DNA of 64,000 bases from DATAGF01 sp963835685 (GCA_963835685.1 CAWIGI010000014.1:276131-340130); one strand, 5' to 3'. Shown: positions 19,094-27,540, numbered from the stretch's first letter. Notes: generated by a model not told the origin, from the sequence alone. Made by a program: numbers and translations.

Positions 19094-19633
19094 TCAGGCC
19101 GGGCCGGCCATCTCCGCGAGCCGCGTCACGGTCCTCCAGTTGCGCGCGGTCCCGCTCCGCCCGAGCTCGGTCTTGCCGAGCGCCGCCATGAGGGGGCTGC
19201 GGCCGATCCCGCCGGGGCACCACGCGTAGACCTCGCGGCCGGCGGCCTCGAGCCGCTCGTCGCCGAAGTCCTCCCGCTGGAGGGCCCGGACGGCGGACCG
19301 GTCCGCCTTCGCCGGGAGGAAGATCACCATGCGCTTCGCGGGGTCGTCGGCGACGTCCCCGAGGCGGTCGGCGACGACGATCTCGGCCAGCTCGCCGCCC
19401 GTGCGGACGATGGCGGCGACGTCGAGCCCGAGGCGGTCGGCGATCGCCGCCTCGACCGCCTTGGCCACGGCGGCCGCGGTCGCGTCCGCCGTCACCACCG
19501 CGTTGCCGCTCTGGAGGTGCGTCCGCACGTCCTCGTAGCCCAGGTCCTCCAGCAGTGCGCGCAGGTCGGCCATCGCGACCCGGTTGGTCGGGCCGAGGTT
19601 GATGCCGCGCAGGAGGACGACCTGCCGGCGCAC
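19094..19633 (-). CDS. DUF1697 family protein
   Basis: A 179-residue protein with the full DUF1697 pattern: LLRGINLGPTNRVAMADLR at the N-terminus, the THLQSGNAVV motif near residue 40, then LPAKADRSAVRAL and a C-terminal TARNWRTVTRLAEM. DUF1697 proteins are of unknown function with a ferredoxin-like fold. It starts one base after the stop of the upstream metallopeptidase gene, on the same strand, so the two are probably co-transcribed. Confidence 0.88.
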   Translation of the reverse strand: MRRQVVLLRGINLGPTNRVAMADLRALLEDLGYEDVRTHLQSGNAVVTADATAAAVAKAVEAAIADRLGLDVAAIVRTGGELAEIVVADRLGDVADDPAKRMVIFLPAKADRSAVRALQREDFGDERLEAAGREVYAWCPGGIGRSPLMAALGKTELGRSGTARNWRTVTRLAEMAGPA

Positions 19634-19634
19634 C

Positions 19635-20513
19635 TCAGGCGAACGTGTCGCAGGCCTGGATCGTGCCCTCGTCGAAGCCGCGCCGGAACCACTCCTGCCG
19701 CTCCGCGGAGCTGCCGTGGGTGAAGCTCTCCCGGTCGATCCTGCCGGTCGCCTGCTGCTGGATGCGGTCGTCGCCGACCGACGCCGCCGCGTTCAGGCCC
19801 TCGTCGAGGTCGCCCTCCTCGAGGAGGTTGTCCTCGTAGGCCGAGTGGGCCCAGACGCCGGCCAGGCAGTCGGCCTGCAGCTCCAGGCGCACCGACAGCT
19901 CGTTGGCGTTCTCCGGGTCGTTGCGCTGGGCGGCCGCCACCTGGTCCATGATGCCGAGCAGGTTCTGCACGTGGTGGCCGAACTCGTGGGCGATCACGTA
20001 CGCCTGGGCGAAGTCCCCGGGCGCCCCGAAGCGCCGCTCGAGCTCGCGGAAGAAGCCGAGGTCGAGGTAGACCCGCTGGTCGGCGGGGCAGTAGAACGGC
20101 CCCGACGCGGACGAGGCCGTGCCGCACGCCGTGTCGACGACGCCGGTGAAGAGGACCAGCCGGGTGGGCTGATACTGCTCGCCGCCGGCCCGGAAGATCT
20201 GGTCCCAGGCGGTCTGCACGTCGTTGACCACGAAGGCGACGAAGTCCCTGGTCTGGTCGGGCCCGTCGTCGACCACGTTGCCCGCGGCGTCCGGCGCGGC
20301 CGGGAGGGGCTCGAGGGCGTCGCCCACGTCGAAGGCCCGGCCGCCCCCTCCGCCCAGGAAGACGACCAGCAGGGCGACGATCACGCCGACGATCCCGGCA
20401 CCGCCGATCCCGCCGCCGATGCGGCCGCCCGGGATCCTCCCGCCGAAGCCGCCGCCGGCGCCGCGGCGATCCTCGATGCCGGAGCTGCCACCCGGTGATC
20501 TGCGCCAGCGCAT
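19635..20513 (-). CDS. neutral zinc metallopeptidase (YpfJ/KPN_02809-like)
   Basis: A 292-residue membrane-anchored peptidase-like protein. A Gly/Arg-rich cytoplasmic N-terminus is followed by one transmembrane helix (about residues 40-54, IVGVIVALLVVFLG). The domain contains FYCPADQRVYLDLGFFREL and the zinc motif HEFGHH (176-181), with the downstream Glu/Asp ligand region LELQADCLAGVWAHSAY. This matches the YpfJ family (Zn_peptidase_2), whose substrates are unknown. It is divergent from the DNA methyltransferase gene over 86 bp. Confidence 0.9.
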   Translation of the reverse strand: MRWRRSPGGSSGIEDRRGAGGGFGGRIPGGRIGGGIGGAGIVGVIVALLVVFLGGGGGRAFDVGDALEPLPAAPDAAGNVVDDGPDQTRDFVAFVVNDVQTAWDQIFRAGGEQYQPTRLVLFTGVVDTACGTASSASGPFYCPADQRVYLDLGFFRELERRFGAPGDFAQAYVIAHEFGHHVQNLLGIMDQVAAAQRNDPENANELSVRLELQADCLAGVWAHSAYEDNLLEEGDLDEGLNAAASVGDDRIQQQATGRIDRESFTHGSSAERQEWFRRGFDEGTIQACDTFA

Positions 20514-20599
20514 GTTCGGAGCCCGGGCCGAGCCGGGCCGCGATTGTACGCCGGTGCGGCGGCGCCGGGGTGTCCGCCGACCGCCATAGGATCGCCCGC

Positions 20600-22220
20600 G
20601 TGCCGCCCACCGAACCCCACGAGCCCGCGCTCACCTCGGAGACGGCCCTCCTCGGGGCCGCCCTCGCGCTCGGCGCGCGGGAGGTGCCGGGGTGGTCGCC
20701 GGCCGAGACCGCCCTCGCCCGGGCGCTCGACCCCTCCCCGCCGGCGGCGGGCGTCCTCCGCCGGCTGCGAGCGCGCATCGCCGAGGGCGCCGACCCGCTG
20801 GGGCAGGCGTTCTGCCGGCTGCGCCCGCCCGGGGTGCGGCGCGGCGACGGCGCGACCTACACGCCGCCCCCGATCGTCGAGTCGATGGTGGCGTGGGCCG
20901 CCGGCGAGGGCGCGCCCGAGCGGGTGGTCGACCCGGGCGCGGGCTCGGGCCGGTTCGCCGTCGCCGCCGGGCGCCGCTTCCCCTCCGCCCGCATCGTGGC
21001 CGTGGAGCTCGACCCGCTCGCCGCCGCGGCCTGCCGCGCCCACCTCGCCGCCGCCGGGCTCGCGGGCCGATCCCGGGTCGAGGTGGCCGATTTCCGCTCC
21101 GCGGGCGCCGGGGCCGCCTCGCCCCGGCGCTCCGACCCTCTACCTCGGCAACCCGCCCTACGTGCGCCACCACCAGATCCCCGCGGGCTGGAAGGAGTGG
21201 CTCGCGCTGACGGCGCGGGCCCACGGCCTGGAGGCCAGCCGGCTGGCCGGCCTGCACGTGCACTTCTTCCTCGCGACGGCGGCGCGGGCGCGGCCGGGGG
21301 ACCGCGGCGCCTTCATCACCTCGTCGGAGTGGCTCGACACGAACTACGGGCGCCTCGTGCGCGAGCTCCTGCTGGACGGGCTCGGCGGGGAGGCGATCCA
21401 CGTCGTCGAGCCGACGGCGGTGCCCTTCGAGGACGCCTCGGTGACCGCCGCCATCACCTGCTTCCGGGCCGGCCGCCGGCCCGGCGCCCTGCGCCTGCGC
21501 CGGGTCGCGGACGTCCGCCGCCTGGGGGCGCTGGAGGGCGGCCGGCCGGTGCCCGCCGAGCGCCTGCGCGAGGCGCGGCGCTGGTCGCCGCTCACGCGCG
21601 CGGCGCGCGCCGTCCCCGAGGACCACATCCAGCTCGGCGACCTCGTGAGGGTGCACCGCGGCGCCGTCACCGGGCGCAACTCCACCTGGATCGTGCGGCA
21701 GGGCGAGACCGACCTGCCGCCCGAGGTGCTCTTCCCGTCGGTCACCCGCGCGCGGGAGATCTTCGATGCCGGCTCGGCGCTGTCGTCCACCCGCCACCTG
21801 CGCCTGGTCGTCGACCTCCCGCACGACCTCGGCGCCTTCTCGGGGCCGGAGCTGCGGCGCATCGAGGGCTTCCTCGCCGCGGCCCGGCGCGACGGCGCGC
21901 ACGAGGGCTACATCGCCCGGGCGCGGCGACGGTGGTGGTCGGTGGGGTTGCGGGCGCCGGCGCCGATCCTCGCCACCTACATGGCGCGCCGGCCGCCGGC
22001 CTTCACCCGCAACCTGGCCGGTGCCCGCCACATCAACATCGCCCACGGCCTCTACCCCCGGATGGAGCTGCCCGAGGCGGCGATCGAGCGGCTGCTCCTC
22101 GCCCTGCGCAGGAGCGTCAGCGTGCACGACGGCCGCACCTACGCGGGCGGGCTCACGAAATTCGAGCCGCGCGAGATGGAGCGCCTCCCGATCCCCGACC
22201 CCCTCGGGGAGGCGACGTGA
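20600..22220 (+). CDS. type II DNA methyltransferase, N6-adenine (XamI-system-like; one frameshift)
   Basis: About 540 residues. SAM motif I is VVDPGAGSGRFAVAAG, followed by the acidic VAVELDP. The catalytic motif IV is LYLGNPPYVRHHQIP. The C-terminal half is a target-recognition region (VTGRNSTWIV, FTRNLAGARHINIAHGLYP). It is the modification partner of the adjacent XamI-like nuclease, protecting a probable GTCGAC site. One frameshift near 21129 is repaired by a single CG (APTLYLGNPPY). TAGGAT at 20587-20592 lies seven bases before GTG 20600, so a leaderless transcript is likely. The TGA overlaps the GTG of the nuclease. Confidence 0.85.
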
Positions 22221-23149
22221 CCGTGGGCTCCGCGTTCGTGGCGCCGCCGCGCTGGAGCGCGGACGCGCTCGACCGCGACATCGCGGCGGCCGTCGAGGCC
22301 TTCCGGCTGGAGCGGTTCGAGGAGCCGCTCGAGCAGTACCACGCCCACCTCGACGACTGCCTCGGGACCGTCGAGGAGCTGATCGAGCTCACGGTCGACC
22401 TCACCGAGCTGCGCGAGCGCGCCGGCGAGATCGCCGCCGAGGCGCGCTACATCGAGGCGCTGCGCTTCCTCGCCGGCCCGTTCATCTCGGTCGACGACCT
22501 GCGCGTGATCGCGCAGGCCAGCCTCGCTCCCACCGCCCTGCGCGCCGACCGCGAGGCCGCGGCCCGGGTGGTCGAGACCGTGCTCGCCGGCCTCGACCGG
22601 CGCCGCTTCCCCTGGGTCGGCGAGGGCCGCGAGCCGCACGAGGACGAGAAGGCCGCCGCCGCCCTCGCCACGGCGTCGCTGATGGCCACCGAGCGCGTGA
22701 GGACCCTCCGCCGCAACGAGGCCCGGGTGGTCCAGGAGGCGGCGGTCGCCGACGCCCTGCGGGGGGCCGGCTTCCGCGAGGTCGCCGCCCCCCGCGTCAT
22801 CCGCACGCTGGAGGAGGCCCCCGGCCCGGGCGAGTTCTGCACCGAGCGGACCTTCGGCGACCGCAAGGCCGACCTCGTGGTGGGCCTCTGGGACCGCCGC
22901 CGGATGCCGCTCGAGTGCAAGGCATCGAACTCGGCCACGAACTCCTACAAGCGCGTCAACCACGAGGCGGCCAGCAAGGCCGAGACCTGGCTCCAGGACT
23001 TCGGGCGCAGCCAGGTCGTCCCCGCCGCCGTGCTGTCGGGAGTCTTCAAGCGGGCCAACCTGGAGGACGCCCAGGCCCGCGGGCTCACCCTCCTCTGGGC
23101 CCACCGCCTCGACGACATGCTCGCCTGGATCTCGCGCACGCGCCCCTGA
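22217..23149 (+). CDS. XamI-like type II restriction endonuclease
   Basis: A 310-residue protein resembling the XamI family, whose founder cuts GTCGAC. The candidate PD-(D/E)XK core is FGDRKADLVVGLW followed by RMPLECKASNSATNSYKR, with the Asp, Glu and Lys of the active site visible. FLAGPFISVDDL and LARLKTPD-type features are not needed for the call. GTG 22217 overlaps the methyltransferase stop (GTGA), a coupled order that ensures methylase is made first. GTCGAC sites are frequent in the window, as expected for a protected host. Specificity is inferred from family, not shown. Confidence 0.85.
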   Translation: MTVGSAFVAPPRWSADALDRDIAAAVEAFRLERFEEPLEQYHAHLDDCLGTVEELIELTVDLTELRERAGEIAAEARYIEALRFLAGPFISVDDLRVIAQASLAPTALRADREAAARVVETVLAGLDRRRFPWVGEGREPHEDEKAAAALATASLMATERVRTLRRNEARVVQEAAVADALRGAGFREVAAPRVIRTLEEAPGPGEFCTERTFGDRKADLVVGLWDRRRMPLECKASNSATNSYKRVNHEAASKAETWLQDFGRSQVVPAAVLSGVFKRANLEDAQARGLTLLWAHRLDDMLAWISRTRP

Positions 23150-23222
23150 GGGCGCGTGCTGCGGACGGGCAGCGAGGGCGGCCGCCGGCGACCGCGTGGT
23201 CGCCGGCGGCGGTCCTTGGCCC

Positions 23223-24578
23223 TCAGTCGTCCCAGTCGCCCCTTCGGCGCCGGCGCCAGGGGCCGGTGATCGCGTAGGTGCGCGCCGGCACCTTCACGCC
23301 GTCCTCGCCGCGGTTGCCCTGCTGGCTCACGAACAGCACCCGCCCCGAGGGGTCGAAGGTCGCCCCGCAGAACTCCGAGCCCGGGGCGTCGATCGCGCGG
23401 GCGAAGTCGGAGATCTCGCCGTCGGTGGTGAGGAGCCGCAGGAACATCGGCTCGTCCGCGTCCTCGCAGAGGACGAGGTCGCCGGCCGGCGTGACCACGA
23501 TGTTGTCCGGGTTCTTCAGCGCCTCGGGGCCGGGGGACTCGTAGATCAGCGTGAGGCGGCCGCGGCGCGGCTCGAGCTGCCACACCTGGCCGAGGTCGGC
23601 CGGGCCGCCCAGCGTGCAGTCGAAGTAGAAGCGCCCGTTCTCGACCCAGCAGCCCTCCTGGCGGTCGAACAGCGCGGCCCCCTTGCCCGCCGCCTCGACG
23701 CGGACGGTGTCCGCCGGCGGCTCCGGCTCGTCGATGTCCACCCAGCTCACGCGGACGGGCTCCCCCACGCGGAAGCCGGCCGAGGTGTTGACGGCCGGCA
23801 TGCCGTCGATCGCGAGCGCCTGGAGGCGCCCGGTGGACGCGGCCAGGTCGCCGGCCCGCCGGATGCGCCCCTCGGGTACGTAGCGGTAGAGGCACGCGTT
23901 CGGCGAGCGATCCTCGGTCTGGTAGAGGGCGCCGTCGACCCAGCCCACGGCCTCGTGGACGAGCCGGCCCGCGCCGCGGATGGGCTCCGCCTTCACCGGC
24001 CGCGTCGCGAAGGCGTCGATCTCGAAGTTGTAGCCGTGGGGCGTGCCGGTCGCGCCGGTGTCGAAGACCTCCTCTGAGGTGATCCACGTGCCCCACGGGG
24101 TGAGGCCGCCGGCGCAGTTGGTTGACGTGCCCCCCTGGATCGCGAAGCTCGAGACGACGCGCAGGTCGCGGTTGACGACCAGCTTCGTGCAGCCGCCGGT
24201 GTAGGTGGGGTCGGCGTCGTAGCGCAGGGCCGGCGGCACGACGACCGCGGTCTCGCCGGCACGGCGGCGGTTCTCGTGGTTGCGGATGAGGATGGTCCTG
24301 CCCCGCGAGCCGCGGAAGGCGGCCGTGCCGTCGAAGATCCCCGGCGTGGGCTGCCCGTCGCTCATCGGGTCGCCCTCCCGGGAGATGACCGTGTAGCGGA
24401 AGCCCTCGGGGAGCGCGAGCTCGCCCTGGTCGATCAGCGGGCCGAACCCCTGGCCGCGGGTCCCCCCGCCCTCGGCCGCACGCGCCTGGAAGGCCGTGAG
24501 CGGGCCGGCGAGCGCCAGGCCCGCCGCGGCCGCGGCCGAGCGCTTGAGGAACGTCGAACGGTCGATCGCTGTCGTCAC
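23223..24578 (-). CDS. PhoX-type alkaline phosphatase (DUF839)
   Basis: A 451-residue secreted protein. The N-terminus (DRSTFLKRSAAAAAGLALA) is a Tat-like signal, but the twin arginine is RS rather than RR. Beta-propeller landmarks of PhoX are TILIRNHENRR, GGTSTNCAGGLTPWGTWIT with the catalytic Cys-containing loop, GRLVHEAVGWVDGALYQTED, NPDNIVVTPAGDLVLCED and FCGATFDPSGRVLFVSQQG. PhoX enzymes hydrolyse phosphomonoesters with Fe/Ca cofactors outside the cell. The GTG start at 24578 follows a purine-rich GAGAGGAGAGG. Confidence 0.85.
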   Translation of the reverse strand: MTTAIDRSTFLKRSAAAAAGLALAGPLTAFQARAAEGGGTRGQGFGPLIDQGELALPEGFRYTVISREGDPMSDGQPTPGIFDGTAAFRGSRGRTILIRNHENRRRAGETAVVVPPALRYDADPTYTGGCTKLVVNRDLRVVSSFAIQGGTSTNCAGGLTPWGTWITSEEVFDTGATGTPHGYNFEIDAFATRPVKAEPIRGAGRLVHEAVGWVDGALYQTEDRSPNACLYRYVPEGRIRRAGDLAASTGRLQALAIDGMPAVNTSAGFRVGEPVRVSWVDIDEPEPPADTVRVEAAGKGAALFDRQEGCWVENGRFYFDCTLGGPADLGQVWQLEPRRGRLTLIYESPGPEALKNPDNIVVTPAGDLVLCEDADEPMFLRLLTTDGEISDFARAIDAPGSEFCGATFDPSGRVLFVSQQGNRGEDGVKVPARTYAITGPWRRRRRGDWDD

Positions 24579-24786
24579 TGTCGCCTCTCCTCTCCGCGGG
24601 TCGGGCCGCTTGTTGCCCGTTGGGCTCCTCGGCTGAAGCCTTCCGCCTGCCGCCGGCGCTGGGGAGTGTGGGCCGCGCGGGTTCACGCTCCTGTCACGCG
24701 GCCCCGTGGAGGCGCGACCGGCTCGGCGACGGGGGTGCGCGACCGGGGCCGAGCGAGGCGAATTCACGCCCTTGTATCCTCGTCCC

Positions 24787-25428
24787 GTGCTGCTGGCGAG
24801 CGGCGCCGAGATGCGCCGCACCGGCCCGGAGGAGGGCCCGGCCGTGGTGTGCCTGGACGGCGGCGTCGCCCGGGCACGGCCGGGCGACTGGAGCGCCTCG
24901 GTCGACTGGCTGGTGCGCCGACTTGCGGCCGGGAGGCCGGGCCTCGCCTTCTACGAGGTCCGCTACCGGGTCCGGTCGTGGAAGCGACTCGACATGTGCG
25001 TCGAGGACGCGCGCGCGGCGCTCGACGTCGTCGCGGCATCCGGCGAGCGGCGGGTCGCCCTGCTGGGCTACTCGATGGGCGGCGCCGTCTCGCTCGCGGT
25101 CGCCGACGACCCGTCGGTGACCGCCTTCGTCGGGCTCGCGCCGTGGATCCCGGAGGAGGTCGGCGTGGAGGGGCTGGCCGGCCGGCACGTCGCCGTGATC
25201 CACGGCTCGATCGACGGGCGCCCGTTCGGCGTCTCGCCGCGCGAGTCACGGCGCGCCGTGGAGCGCATGCGGGCGCTGGGCATCGAGGCGACCTACAGGC
25301 TGGTCCGGGGCGGCCTCCACGCGATCGCCCTCCCCGGGCCGGGCGACGCCCTCGTCCCCCTCCCCCGCGCCGGGGAGTGGGCGCGCCTGGTGGGCGCCGA
25401 GCTGGAGCGCTTCCAGGCCGGGGCCTGA
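24787..25428 (+). CDS. alpha/beta hydrolase
   Basis: About 213 residues. The nucleophile elbow is LLGYSMGGAVSLAV (Ser in GYSMG). AVIHGSIDGRPFGVSPRES gives the acid region, and RGGLHAIALPG the catalytic His, in the dienelactone-hydrolase-like order. No signal peptide is seen, so it is cytoplasmic. TATCCT at 24775-24780 is six bases before GTG 24787, consistent with a leaderless mRNA. It is convergent with the disulfide reductase gene. The substrate is unknown. Confidence 0.8.
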   Translation: MLLASGAEMRRTGPEEGPAVVCLDGGVARARPGDWSASVDWLVRRLAAGRPGLAFYEVRYRVRSWKRLDMCVEDARAALDVVAASGERRVALLGYSMGGAVSLAVADDPSVTAFVGLAPWIPEEVGVEGLAGRHVAVIHGSIDGRPFGVSPRESRRAVERMRALGIEATYRLVRGGLHAIALPGPGDALVPLPRAGEWARLVGAELERFQAGA

Positions 25429-25449
25429 GCCTCGCCGACGCGCCCGGGC

Positions 25450-26817
25450 TCAGCCCAGGGCGCTCCCCACCGCGCCCTGCACCGGCTCGCCGAGGGTCGG
25501 GTGGATGTGGATCGCCGACAGCAGCGGGTCCGCGCTCCCGGCCTCCATCGCCACCGCCACCGGGTGGATGAGGTCGGCGGCGTGGTACGCGAGCACGTGG
25601 GCGCCGAGGATGCGGCGCGCGGACCGGTTGACCACCGCCTTGACGGTCCCGCGCTCCTGGCCCCACGCGCGGGCCTTGCCGCCCGAGAAGCCCGACGTCG
25701 CCACGCCGACGTCGTGGCCGGCCTCGCGCGCCTGCGCCTCGGTGAGCCCGATCGTGACGTACTCGGGATCGGTGAAGATCGCCGTCGGGCCGTCGTCGCG
25801 GCTGACGTCGTGGGGATCGGTGCCCAGCGCGTTGTCCACGGCCTCCCGCCCCAGGCGGCGCGCCGTCGGCGTGAAGGCGCCGAACGGCGGGCCGAGCACG
25901 TCGCCGGCTGCGAAGTGGCCGTCCTGCGAGGTGCGAAGGCGCGCGTCAACCGGGATGCCCTTCGGCCCGCCCTCCACCCCCGCCGCCTCGAGGCGGAGCG
26001 ACTCGACCGCCGGCCCGCGGCCGGCGCCGAGCAGGATCGCGTCGCCGTCGAGCTCGTGGGTCCGCCCCTCGTGCCCGACGGTCAGGCGCGGCCCGCCGCC
26101 GGGGCGTGCCTGCGCCCGCTCGATCCGCGCGCCGGTCATGAGCTCGACGCCCTCGCCCGCGAGCAGCTCGGCCAGCGTGTCGCCGATCTCGGGCTCAGCG
26201 TCCGGCAGCAGGCGCTCGGTCACCTCCACCAGCGTCACCCGCGAGCCGAGCCGGCCCAGGGCCTGGCCGAGCTCGAGCCCGACCGGCCCCGCCCCGATGA
26301 CGAGCAGGCGCTCGGGCAGCTCCCGCAGCCGCAGGACGTCGTCGCTGGTGAGGTAGCCGGCCTCCTCCAGGCCAGGGATCGGCAGCGCCCGCGGGGCGGC
26401 GCCCGCCGCGATCACCACCCGCGGGGCACGCAGGCGCTCGCCGTCGACGCTCACGACGCCCGGCTCCTCGAAGCGCGCCTCGCCCATCACGAGGCGCACG
26501 CCCGGCAGCGACTCCAGGTAGGAGCGCGCCCCGTTGGCCCCCTTGTCGACGATCGCCTGGACCCGCCCGATCACCGCCCCGACGTCAACCTCGAACCCCT
26601 CGACCCGCACGCCGTATCCGGCCGCCGAGCGCACCTCGTGGGCGACCTCGGCGCTGCGGATGAGCGCCTTGCTCGGGATGCACCCGCGGATCGGGCAGGT
26701 CCCGCCGACCCGGTCGCGCTCGATCACCGCGACGCTCGCCTCGGCCTCGGACGCCCGCGCCGCCGCGTTCATCCCGGCCATGCCGGCGCCGATCACGATC
26801 AGGTCGACGTCGGACAC
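25450..26817 (-). CDS. FAD-dependent pyridine nucleotide-disulfide oxidoreductase
   Basis: A 455-residue class I flavin disulfide reductase (lipoamide dehydrogenase/mercuric reductase group). FAD site: VIGAGMAGMNAAARA. Redox disulfide: GGTCPIRGCIPSKALI, with IR where NV/NR is usual. NAD site: LLVIGAGPVGLELGQALGRLG. Second FAD motif: DGHFAAGDVLGPP. The C-terminal dimer interface has HIHPTLGEPVQGA with the His-Glu dyad. No partner dehydrogenase subunits are nearby. It could be a mycothione/dihydrolipoamide-type reductase or an uncharacterised paralogue. Confidence 0.88.
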   Translation of the reverse strand: MSDVDLIVIGAGMAGMNAAARASEAEASVAVIERDRVGGTCPIRGCIPSKALIRSAEVAHEVRSAAGYGVRVEGFEVDVGAVIGRVQAIVDKGANGARSYLESLPGVRLVMGEARFEEPGVVSVDGERLRAPRVVIAAGAAPRALPIPGLEEAGYLTSDDVLRLRELPERLLVIGAGPVGLELGQALGRLGSRVTLVEVTERLLPDAEPEIGDTLAELLAGEGVELMTGARIERAQARPGGGPRLTVGHEGRTHELDGDAILLGAGRGPAVESLRLEAAGVEGGPKGIPVDARLRTSQDGHFAAGDVLGPPFGAFTPTARRLGREAVDNALGTDPHDVSRDDGPTAIFTDPEYVTIGLTEAQAREAGHDVGVATSGFSGGKARAWGQERGTVKAVVNRSARRILGAHVLAYHAADLIHPVAVAMEAGSADPLLSAIHIHPTLGEPVQGAVGSALG

Positions 26818-26871
26818 GGTCCTGAGCCTACCCGCGGCCCTCGCTCCCCGAACCCCCGGTCAGGCTGGGCC

Positions 26872-26901
26872 TGGACCGTCGGCCGCGCCCCTCGCTATCG
26901 T
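26872..26901 (+). promoter_or_regulatory. candidate promoter for small RNA/leader
   Basis: TGGACC (26872-26877), an 18-bp spacer and TATCGT (26896-26901) form a plausible housekeeping promoter. Its start would fall near 26908, just before a very strong Shine-Dalgarno. It lies in the 271-bp space between the disulfide reductase gene (leftward) and tRNA-Glu. Confidence 0.4.
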
Positions 26902-26930
26902 CCTCTCACCACGGAAAGGAGGTGGTCCTA

Positions 26931-26963
26931 TTGCATAGCACCAGTGGAGGTGGCAGTAGCTAG
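26931..26963 (+). CDS. 10-codon ORF after extended Shine-Dalgarno
   Basis: TTG start eight bases after AGGAGG, encoding MHSTSGGGSS and a TAG stop. Few natural genes have such a complete anti-Shine-Dalgarno match, so translation or ribosome stalling here is likely to matter. The peptide is Gly/Ser-rich and has no recognised function; it may be a regulatory leader peptide. Confidence 0.35.
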   Translation: MHSTSGGGSS

Positions 26964-27038
26964 GGGCGCGCCCCTACGCGCAAGCGGCAGCTAGGGGGAG
27001 CGCAAACCGCGCCCCTCGGCAATCCACTGCTGCCACCG

Positions 27039-27077
27039 GGGGCCTGGGGCGGTGCGCGAGCCACCCCGGGCCCCTTT
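27039..27077 (+). terminator. strong hairpin, candidate terminator
   Basis: GGGGCCTGGGG (27039-27049) pairs with CCCCGGGCCCC (27064-27074) with one G-U pair; GGT/GCC-type pairs can extend the stem inward. TTTGCTTGT follows. It sits 12 bases before tRNA-Glu, so it would end the candidate small RNA before the tRNA. Confidence 0.5.
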
Positions 27078-27088
27078 GCTTGTCCCCC

Positions 27089-27161
27089 GCCCCCATCGTC
27101 TAGCGGCCCAGGACACCGCCCTTTCAAGGCGGCGGCACGGGTTCGAATCCCGTTGGGGGCA
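27089..27161 (+). tRNA. tRNA-Glu (anticodon UUC)
   Basis: 73 nt with a complete cloverleaf. Acceptor stem GCCCCCA/TGGGGGC, discriminator A, anticodon loop CTTTCAA with anticodon TTC, T-arm GGGTTCGAATCCC. CCA is not encoded. Its 3' 53 bases are the left attachment repeat of the integrated element, so the element leaves a working tRNA at this end. Confidence 0.95.
27109..27161 (+). repeat. attL, 53-bp direct repeat in tRNA-Glu 3' part
   Basis: The last 53 bases of tRNA-Glu (from CAGGACACCG to TTGGGGGCA) recur without mismatch at 53530-53582, 18 bp after the integrase stop. The flanks differ on both sides. This is the expected result of site-specific integration by a tyrosine recombinase into the tRNA T-loop/anticodon side. 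Confidence 0.93.
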
Positions 27162-27177
27162 CTCCCCTCAGCACCCA

Positions 27178-27205
27178 CGAAACCCCTGCTACCGCAGGGG
27201 TTTCG
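27178..27205. terminator. 12-bp perfect hairpin at element left end
   Basis: CGAAACCCCTGC (27178-27189), a 4-base loop, then GCAGGGGTTTCG (27194-27205). It could terminate the tRNA transcript or protect the element end from read-through. Part of it, AAACCCCTGC, also occurs at 53510-53519 next to attR, so it may instead be a recombinase arm site. Confidence 0.6.
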
Positions 27206-27258
27206 TCCGCTGTGGCATCAACGCCACGAAACGCCAAGAATCGCCGTCGGAGGCCATT

Positions 27259-27290
27259 TTGGTCCTAGTTTGGTCCTGGAATGGTCCTGG
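27259..27290. repeat. left arm-type repeats, three GGTCCT boxes at 11-bp spacing
   Basis: GGTCCT begins at 27261, 27272 and 27283, exactly 11 bp apart. The first 16 bases, TTGGTCCTAGTTTGGT, recur at 53471-53486 beside attR. Helically phased direct repeats near both ends fit binding sites for the integrase N-terminal domain or the excisionase. Confidence 0.55.
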
Positions 27291-27540
27291 TGTCGCGCCC
27301 GTTCCAGAAGGCGAAGGCGAACCACAGGACCTGGTCCTCGTCGCACAGGCCGCCGAGGCCGTCCTCGTTCCACCGGTAGGCCCGCGAGCGGGCGTGATCG
27401 TGGGGGAAGAAGGCCCAGGCGTCGCCGTGCGGGCTGTAGTCCTCGCGCACGGTGCCCCAGGCGCGCTCGCTGAGGTACGGCCCCCAGCGGCGCCAGTCGG
27501 CGCCGCCGCCGTCGCGGCGCGTGAGCTCCTCGTTCGGCAC
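27265..27540 (-). pseudogene. glucosidase/MGH1-like glycoside hydrolase, N-terminal fragment
   Basis: About 90 residues: DWRRWGPYLSERAWGTVRED, HGDAWAFFPHDHARSRAYRW and EDGLGGLCDEDQVLWFAFAF match the start of the large MGH1-like glucosidases of actinobacteria (normally about 900 residues). It stops at 27265, inside the left arm-repeat region, so the rest of the gene is missing. GTG 27540 has GGAGGAGG upstream. Truncation probably happened when the element end formed or took up this DNA. It is not expected to be functional. Confidence 0.65.

Larger units (their letters stand above)
26908..27077 (+). ncRNA. candidate structured RNA/leader with 10-codon ORF
   Basis: About 170 nt with much internal structure and no long ORF. 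It starts with GGAAAGGAGGTGGTCC at 26913-26928, which can pair with the 16S rRNA 3' end over almost its whole length. The 10-codon ORF and a 16-bp palindrome (TAGGGGCGCGCCCCTA, 26960-26975) follow. GGTGGCAG (26949-26956) and CAGTGGA (26942-26948) can pair with CTGCCACC and TCCACTG near 27022-27037, but in an order that makes the two pairings exclusive or pseudoknotted. It ends in a strong hairpin. Boundaries are inferred. It could be an attenuator or a free-standing RNA. Confidence 0.45.

Noticed and set aside
26913..26928. 3' end of a 16S rRNA gene on the minus strand
   Set aside because: The core resembles the anti-Shine-Dalgarno complement, but the flanks do not match 16S rRNA, so it is read as a ribosome site.
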